Of a stretch of 19,550 nucleotides of DNA, positions 14,966 to 19,550 are shown piece by piece. The DNA comes from an uncultured Pseudomonadota bacterium (GTDB taxonomy: Bacteria; SAR324; NAC60-12): positions 1 through 19,550 of the forward strand of contig CAJXNF010000013.1 in NCBI GenBank assembly GCA_913056375.1. Reading direction: 5' to 3'. The translations under genes were made by a program, and so were the position numbers. Each line of letters opens with the position of its first letter. Positions within the stretch are counted from its first letter, which is position 1. Below the pieces are notes generated by a model. It was not told the DNA's origin, made no database searches, and was given only the letters and a program-made list of their open reading frames with translations.

Positions 14966-15958
14966 ATGCCACTAGCCCAGATTCGTGGTCAAGAGGCTTC
15001 CATAGACTTGATTTCAAGGAACCTACAGTCGAAGCGGCTGCCCTCTGCCTGGTTGTTCAGTGGTCCTCCCAGCGTGGGTAAGCGTCTAACTGCTCAGTTG
15101 ATTGCCCAGGCGCTGAACTGTAAGACATATCAAGGCCTCGACGCCTGTGGCCAATGTGATCCTTGTCGACAAATTGAGGTTGGTAACTTTGCAGATGTTG
15201 GATTGATTGAGCCTTCTGGTCAAAACATACGCATGGAGCAAATCCAGGAGGCTTTGCGCTGGATGCAGTATCGGCCAGAGCGGGGTCATTACCGAGTGTT
15301 GATCTTGGATGAAGTTGACCGAATGAATCGGGAATCAGCCAATGCGTTTCTGAAAACACTTGAAGAACCCCCACCTCAGACAACGATTATTCTATTGACC
15401 ACTTCTCCGATGCTTTTGCTGGAGACCATTCTCTCACGGTGCCAGCAGGTACGCTTCCAACCCCTCTCCCCAGAGATATTGACAGATTTGTTGGCAGAGA
15501 AAACGGAACTGGCGAATGATGAGCGGAACTGGCTAATGCAGCAAGGAATGGGGAGTGTCCGGCTTGATCTGGTCAAGGATGTTCAAGGCTTACGGGAGTT
15601 GCATTCGCAATGGGGGCTCTGGTTACAACGGATTGGTGCCTCCGAAATGATTGAGATTCTCCCACGTTGTCAAGAATGGAGCTCAGCCAAGGATCTTACG
15701 TGGGAACGACTGCTAGATTGGCTCGAGACTTGGCTTCGAGACCTTGCGTGGTTGTTGCATGAGTTGCCTGAAACTGAACTACTGAATCAAGACCAATTAC
15801 CGGCTCTGCGCAAGTGCCTACAACGTTACAGTTCTGAGAGTGTACTTGCCCTCTACGAGACGGTTTTGGAAGTCCGCCACAACATTGCCCGAAATGCCAA
15901 CAAGACCCTGCAATTGGAAGGGCTTTGGCTAAGGCTGAAGCATTTACAGGAATCATGA
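14966..15958 (+). CDS. holB: DNA polymerase III clamp-loader subunit delta prime
   Basis: This subunit of the clamp-loader complex helps place the sliding clamp on primed DNA. The 330-residue protein starts with the family pattern IRGQE...LPSAWLFSGPPSVGKR. The P-loop-like GPPSVGKR (33-40) ends in Arg rather than Ser/Thr, consistent with delta prime subunits that do not hydrolyse ATP. Four cysteines (52, 61, 64, 67) form the zinc module (CGQCDPC). LILDEVDRMN (112-121), SANAFLKTLEEPP (124-136) and ILSRCQ (155-160), with its SRC motif, complete the AAA+ signature. The C-terminal third is the less conserved collar region. There is no Shine-Dalgarno sequence before the ATG; the start is chosen from family alignment. 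It overlaps the next gene by ATGA and is followed by recD2, giving a replication/repair group. Confidence 0.93.
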   Translation: MPLAQIRGQEASIDLISRNLQSKRLPSAWLFSGPPSVGKRLTAQLIAQALNCKTYQGLDACGQCDPCRQIEVGNFADVGLIEPSGQNIRMEQIQEALRWMQYRPERGHYRVLILDEVDRMNRESANAFLKTLEEPPPQTTIILLTTSPMLLLETILSRCQQVRFQPLSPEILTDLLAEKTELANDERNWLMQQGMGSVRLDLVKDVQGLRELHSQWGLWLQRIGASEMIEILPRCQEWSSAKDLTWERLLDWLETWLRDLAWLLHELPETELLNQDQLPALRKCLQRYSSESVLALYETVLEVRHNIARNANKTLQLEGLWLRLKHLQES

Positions 15959-16410
15959 AAAAATGGTTGCCCTTACTGTTGGGGTGCTGGCTGATTCTCA
16001 GTCTCCCGGCACAAGCCAGAACCCTGACGCCTATTGAACTGGAAACCATCCTCACTCAGGCCCGGGCACAGTTCACCAACTTTTTGCAACTCTGGCAGGA
16101 AGAGCGCTATTTCGAAATGTATGAATTCGGGGTCAGGCAATCTAAACAACAACTCAGTGTCGAAGAATTCGCTACAAGGATGGTTGAACTCGACTGGGTG
16201 CCTGTCAATGTGGATCAGGAACCACTGCAGGTCGACTTTCGTTTTCGGACGATGGTCTACGTAACAACAGTCCTTGAATTCCGACACAAGAGCTTCCCCG
16301 AACTCCAATACGGCAAACGTCAGTCTTTCCTGTTGATTCAAGAGGGAGAAGGCTGGCATCTGGACCTACTTCAGATGATTCGTACGCCCTACTACACTCC
16401 GAGTGAATAA
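15955..16410 (+). CDS. Exported protein, possible NTF2-like fold, coupled to holB
   Basis: The protein is 151 residues starting at the ATG that overlaps the holB stop (ATGA), with CAGGAA just upstream. An upstream start at 15925 in the same frame is less likely because it would bury the signal. MKKWLPLLLGCWLILSLPAQA is split into a basic start, a hydrophobic core and an AQA-R cleavage site near residue 21, so it is Sec-exported to the periplasm. The mature part begins with a helix containing a WQEERYFEMYEF core and SVEEFATRMV. It then has three or four beta strands (FRTMVYVTTVLEF, RQSFLLIQEGEGWHLDLLQM), resembling NTF2-like small domains (DUF4019 type), with no catalytic residues that I can point to. 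The function is unknown. Its location between replication genes probably reflects operon economy rather than function. Confidence 0.75.
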   Translation: MKKWLPLLLGCWLILSLPAQARTLTPIELETILTQARAQFTNFLQLWQEERYFEMYEFGVRQSKQQLSVEEFATRMVELDWVPVNVDQEPLQVDFRFRTMVYVTTVLEFRHKSFPELQYGKRQSFLLIQEGEGWHLDLLQMIRTPYYTPSE

Positions 16411-16466
16411 ACACTTCCTCCGCACTTTTGTCTGGGCAAACAGCCCAGCTCATTTTCCCACCAAAC

Positions 16467-18677
16467 ATGCTGACCGCTGAAACTGCATCGACATTGACAG
16501 GTCTGCTGCAACGTATCATCTATCACAAAGCTGAGAGCGGTTTTGTGATCGCTAGCTTCCAGGTTGAGGGCCAGAATGAGCCCATCACGATCAAGGGCAC
16601 CCTTGGTGGCTTCAATGAAGATGAAACCCTGCAACTCAAAGGACGCTGGCAACAGCATCCCCTCTACGGCAGCCAGTTCCTGGTAGATGAGGCAATGCCC
16701 GTGTTGCCCTCTTCGTTGGATGGCATTCAGCGCTATCTCGCCAGTGGAATTTACTCCGGCATTGGTGAGAAGACCGCCGAGCGAATTGTTGCTGCTTTCG
16801 GGGAAGACACTTTTCGGGTGATTGACGAAGAGCCTGAGCGCCTGCTGAAGGAAGTTCCACGATTTACTCGCAAACAATTGGAAGTCTTGCATGAGGCTCG
16901 TGAAGAACAGCGAGGACTAAGAGAAGTGATGACCTACCTGCACGGAGCAGGAGTTTCAAACGCTCAGGCCCAACGAATTTTTCAGCGCTATGGCCTGAAC
17001 AGCATTCAAGTTTTGAGGGAAAACCCTTACCAATTGACGGAACTGCCAGGGATTGGATTCCTGACTGCAGATGCGATCGCTCGTAAACTTGGTTTTGCTG
17101 CTGATTCATTGGAACGAGCCGTTGCCGGAACGGTTTATGTGATTGAGCAGCAAGCACAACAGGGCCATACCTGCCTGCCTCAGGCATTGCTGTTGGAGAA
17201 AGTCTGCACAGAATTGCACCTACCTGAAGAGCGTACCAGACAGGCGATTGATCACCTCTTACAAGAGCGACAACTCAAAGGCCGAGACAGTGTTCACCTG
17301 ACGGGTGGGAATCAGTCACTGCTCTCCAGACCACGTTTTTATTTTGCAGAACAGCGTATTGCAGAAAACCTGTTTCGCTTGCTGGAGAGTCCTGCGCTGA
17401 CCAATTTTGGTCCTTCTACAGAACTCCTGGACGCATGCCAGGAACGGCTCGACTTGCGTCTGGACTCAGTCCAGCATCAGGCAATCCAGGCAGCCCTGCA
17501 ACACAAGGTACTGATTCTCACCGGCGGTCCAGGAACGGGCAAAACAACGATTGTTCGCTTCATCCTGGAGCTGATGTTGCCACAAATTCCTGAAACAGCA
17601 CTGGCAGCCCCTACAGGAAGAGCGGCCAAACGGCTCTCAGAGGCCACGGGACACTCTGCCTCAACCATTCACCGTCTATTGGAAGCTGGTAATCAAGGAT
17701 TTCAGCGCAATCAGGACAATCCGCTGGAGTATGAACTGTTGATCATTGATGAGACATCAATGATTGATACCTTGCTGATGGATGCATTGTTGGAAGCGAT
17801 TCCTTCTCCTTCCCGGCTGATCTTAGTTGGCGATGTGGATCAATTACCATCCGTTGGTGCAGGAGCGATTCTTCAGGATCTGATTGCTTCACAACAGATA
17901 CCAGTAGTGCGGTTGGAGACCATCTTTCGACAGGCCCAGGACAGCTTGATCACTCTCAACGCCCACCGAGTCCGCAAAGGAGATCTTCCAGATTTGGAAG
18001 GTCCTCTGAATTCAAGCGAACTGAGAGATTTCTACTTCATGCAGGAAGGTGATCCGCAGCGGATTGTTGATAAGCTACTACGTGTCTGTACCGAACGAAT
18101 TCCTGAACGCTTTGGTTTTGATCCGTTGAATCAGGTTCAAGTACTCACTCCCATGCATCGTGGATTAACAGGATCCATTCATCTGAATCAACGTCTGCAA
18201 GAGGTTTTCAATCCAACTGGGGAAGGGATTGAATTTAAGCAGTGGCAGTTTCGAGTCGGCGACAAGGTGATGCAGCAGGTCAATAATTACGATAAGGAAG
18301 TCTTCAATGGAGATACTGGCCAAATTCGAGAGGTGAATACCGAAACTCGAGAACTCAGGGTAGAATTTGAACACGCCATCATTCCCTACACCGCCAGTGA
18401 ATTGGATCAACTGCAACTGGCCTACGCGATCTCTGTGCACAAGTCCCAAGGAAGTGAATATGCAGCTGTCTTGCTTCCATTAACCCACCACCACTACCTC
18501 ATGCTGCAACGTAATCTGCTCTACACCGCGATGACAAGGGGCAAAGAGTTGTTTGTTCTGATTGGAACCCCCGAAGCTATCGATCAAGCTGTTCGAACAG
18601 TAGGCACGTTGACCCGTTACACCGCACTGAATTACGAATTGGCCGAAGTCAGACGGATTCTCGACAAGACTCGCTAA
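16467..18677 (+). CDS. recD2: RecD2-type 5'-3' DNA helicase
   Basis: This SF1B helicase acts in DNA repair and replication-fork maintenance in bacteria, usually independently of RecBC. From the ATG at 16467 it has 736 residues, typical of RecD2. The N-terminal half contains an OB-like segment (GTLGGFNEDETLQLKGRW) and helix-hairpin-helix repeats (SGIGEKTAERIV, LPGIGFLTADAIA). The motor has Walker A GGPGTGKT (353-360), motif Ia PTGRAAKRLSEATG, Walker B LIIDETSMID (Asp428-Glu429), motif III VGDVDQLPSVGAG, an arginine-containing IFRQAQ, LTPMHRG, and motif VI-region AISVHKSQGSEY (Lys659). The frame opens with a TTG at 16428, but family proteins begin close to LTG-LLQRIIYH. Neither start has a clear ribosome site. 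It follows the exported-protein gene by 56 bases and is probably in the holB transcript. Confidence 0.94.
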   Translation: MLTAETASTLTGLLQRIIYHKAESGFVIASFQVEGQNEPITIKGTLGGFNEDETLQLKGRWQQHPLYGSQFLVDEAMPVLPSSLDGIQRYLASGIYSGIGEKTAERIVAAFGEDTFRVIDEEPERLLKEVPRFTRKQLEVLHEAREEQRGLREVMTYLHGAGVSNAQAQRIFQRYGLNSIQVLRENPYQLTELPGIGFLTADAIARKLGFAADSLERAVAGTVYVIEQQAQQGHTCLPQALLLEKVCTELHLPEERTRQAIDHLLQERQLKGRDSVHLTGGNQSLLSRPRFYFAEQRIAENLFRLLESPALTNFGPSTELLDACQERLDLRLDSVQHQAIQAALQHKVLILTGGPGTGKTTIVRFILELMLPQIPETALAAPTGRAAKRLSEATGHSASTIHRLLEAGNQGFQRNQDNPLEYELLIIDETSMIDTLLMDALLEAIPSPSRLILVGDVDQLPSVGAGAILQDLIASQQIPVVRLETIFRQAQDSLITLNAHRVRKGDLPDLEGPLNSSELRDFYFMQEGDPQRIVDKLLRVCTERIPERFGFDPLNQVQVLTPMHRGLTGSIHLNQRLQEVFNPTGEGIEFKQWQFRVGDKVMQQVNNYDKEVFNGDTGQIREVNTETRELRVEFEHAIIPYTASELDQLQLAYAISVHKSQGSEYAAVLLPLTHHHYLMLQRNLLYTAMTRGKELFVLIGTPEAIDQAVRTVGTLTRYTALNYELAEVRRILDKTR

Positions 18678-18779
18678 TTTGCTCTCTCGCTTGAGATTTT
18701 CTTCTTTCACTTACCCAGATTGGGTTTGAAAATCCATTTTTTGGCTGGAAGGTCGGGCCAAAGTCGCACGGCACTTATC

Positions 18780-18986
18780 ATGAGCAAAGAAAAATATCTT
18801 GGACTGTCGTTGGTATTTTTTGTTTTGAGTGGTGGTTGTTTGTTTGGATATCACTTGATCGGAGCGTCGGTAGACACGGAAGGATTCCTCATTGAGCCGT
18901 TTGCCCTGATCCCACTGGGCTGGATCTTTTTATTGCTGGGGTTAGTGACCATTGGTGCTTATCTCTGGATCAGCAAAAAATCATGA
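18780..18986 (+). CDS. DUF3955 small membrane protein
   Basis: This 68-residue protein has two membrane segments (about 6-25 and 43-64) around a conserved loop. The pattern Gly-rich TM1, YHLIGASVDTEGFLIEPF, then ALIPLGWIFLLLG matches the DUF3955 family, whose members are small and have no assigned function. I chose the ATG at 18780 because the conserved region begins soon after it. A TTG at 18720 in the same frame would add 20 polar residues with no family counterpart. The ribosome site is poor. It lies about 100 bases after recD2 on the same strand. Confidence 0.72.
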   Translation: MSKEKYLGLSLVFFVLSGGCLFGYHLIGASVDTEGFLIEPFALIPLGWIFLLLGLVTIGAYLWISKKS

Positions 18987-19108
18987 TTGTGTGGTGAGTG
19001 CTATGAACCGATTTCTTTGATTTGCAAAGGATTAATCTGAGAAATGCTAGCCTGGCTAAAAAAAGAGCTAGGAGTTTTGGATCGTACTGATTCCAGAAAG
19101 ATCACAGA

Positions 19109-19550
19109 ATGCTTGACGCGCTCTCCTTAACCATCAATGAAGTTGGCTTCTTAGCAGCTGTTGCCTTTTGTGCCGGGCTAGTTCGAGGATTTTCTGGCTT
19201 TGCGCTCTCAGCGCTGTTCATGTCATTGTCCGTGCTACTCCTACCCCCCATTGCACTACTCCCCGTTTGCTGGGTGATGGAGACCGTTGCCTCTGCGATT
19301 TTGGTGCGTGGTGGCTGGAAAGAAGCAGATCGGAGTATGGCCCTGGGTTTGATTGCTGGCGTTCTGTTTGGTATGCCGATTGGCCTGACCGTCACGGGCT
19401 GGTTGCCTGAGAATGACTCGCGCCTCGTGGCCTTGTTGCTGATCATCATTCTTGCGAGTTTGCAATTGGCGCGTATCCGTATCCAAGCACTAGCCAGTAA
19501 GCCCGGATTACTGGGCTCTGGTGTCTTGGCAGGATTTGCAACAGGAATCG
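19109..19550 (+). CDS. Partial TauE/SafE-family membrane permease
   Basis: The frame is open from the ATG at 19109 to the right edge (147 complete codons), so the C-terminal part is missing. It encodes several membrane segments in the first 147 residues. The family landmark GLVRGFSGFALSALF lies in the first segment, with a later GVLFGMPIGL, both typical of TauE/SafE (sulfite/sulfonate or other small-anion exporters). The substrate cannot be inferred. AGAAAG lies about 11 bases upstream. An extended -10-like TGCTAGCCT (19045-19053) without a matching -35 lies in the 122-base gap before the gene. Confidence 0.85.
   Translation, partial: MLDALSLTINEVGFLAAVAFCAGLVRGFSGFALSALFMSLSVLLLPPIALLPVCWVMETVASAILVRGGWKEADRSMALGLIAGVLFGMPIGLTVTGWLPENDSRLVALLLIIILASLQLARIRIQALASKPGLLGSGVLAGFATGI

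Noticed and set aside
16392..16892. 166-codon minus-strand frame over the start of recD2
   Set aside because: It is antisense to the conserved N-terminal part of RecD2 and to the end of the exported-protein gene, with no supporting signal.

Overview
This window comes from a Gram-negative bacterium. The evidence is a complete RND-type tripartite efflux operon with an outer-membrane channel lipoprotein, a second probable surface or periplasmic lipoprotein, and Sec-type signal peptides. Base composition looks close to balanced and coding density is high. There are no rRNA or tRNA genes, insertion sequences, CRISPR arrays or obvious mobile-element remnants. The gene content (RecD2 without visible RecBC, a HrcA/CIRCE operator, an M43-like lipoprotein protease) would suit a deltaproteobacterium or SAR324-like lineage. 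That placement is a guess that sequence reading alone cannot settle.

Layout. Positions 1-2481 (minus) hold a GlpQ-type glycerophosphodiesterase followed 15 bases later by a metzincin-type lipoprotein that runs off the left edge. Positions 2700-4968 (plus) hold D-aminoacyl-tRNA deacylase (dtd), a YdjM/DUF457 membrane protein and a serine beta-lactamase-fold hydrolase. Positions 5077-5875 (plus) hold an unrecognised small acidic protein and a DUF3817 membrane protein. Positions 5890-6813 (minus) hold an HtpX-like M48 membrane protease, with a perfect CIRCE operator between its promoter and start codon. A hairpin terminator separates it from the efflux operon at 6921-13670 (minus, transcribed OMF, then MFP, then RND pump). 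The pump carries a roughly 285-residue acidic cytoplasmic tail built of repeats. Positions 13840-14691 (minus) hold a TerB-like helical protein. After a divergent promoter region, positions 14966-18677 (plus) hold holB (DNA polymerase III delta prime), a small exported protein overlapping it by ATGA, and recD2. A DUF3955 membrane peptide and the start of a TauE/SafE permease close the window.

How the parts fit. Most genes are housekeeping or envelope functions: lipid-headgroup breakdown, tRNA proofreading, wall- or ester-directed hydrolysis, membrane protein quality control, export of toxic compounds, and replication/repair. The two most unusual features are the tandem SPLS/FVDLDAEPDE repeats on the cytoplasmic end of the RND pump and the direct HrcA/CIRCE wiring of an htpX-like gene. 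No self-contained new defence or mobile system is visible.
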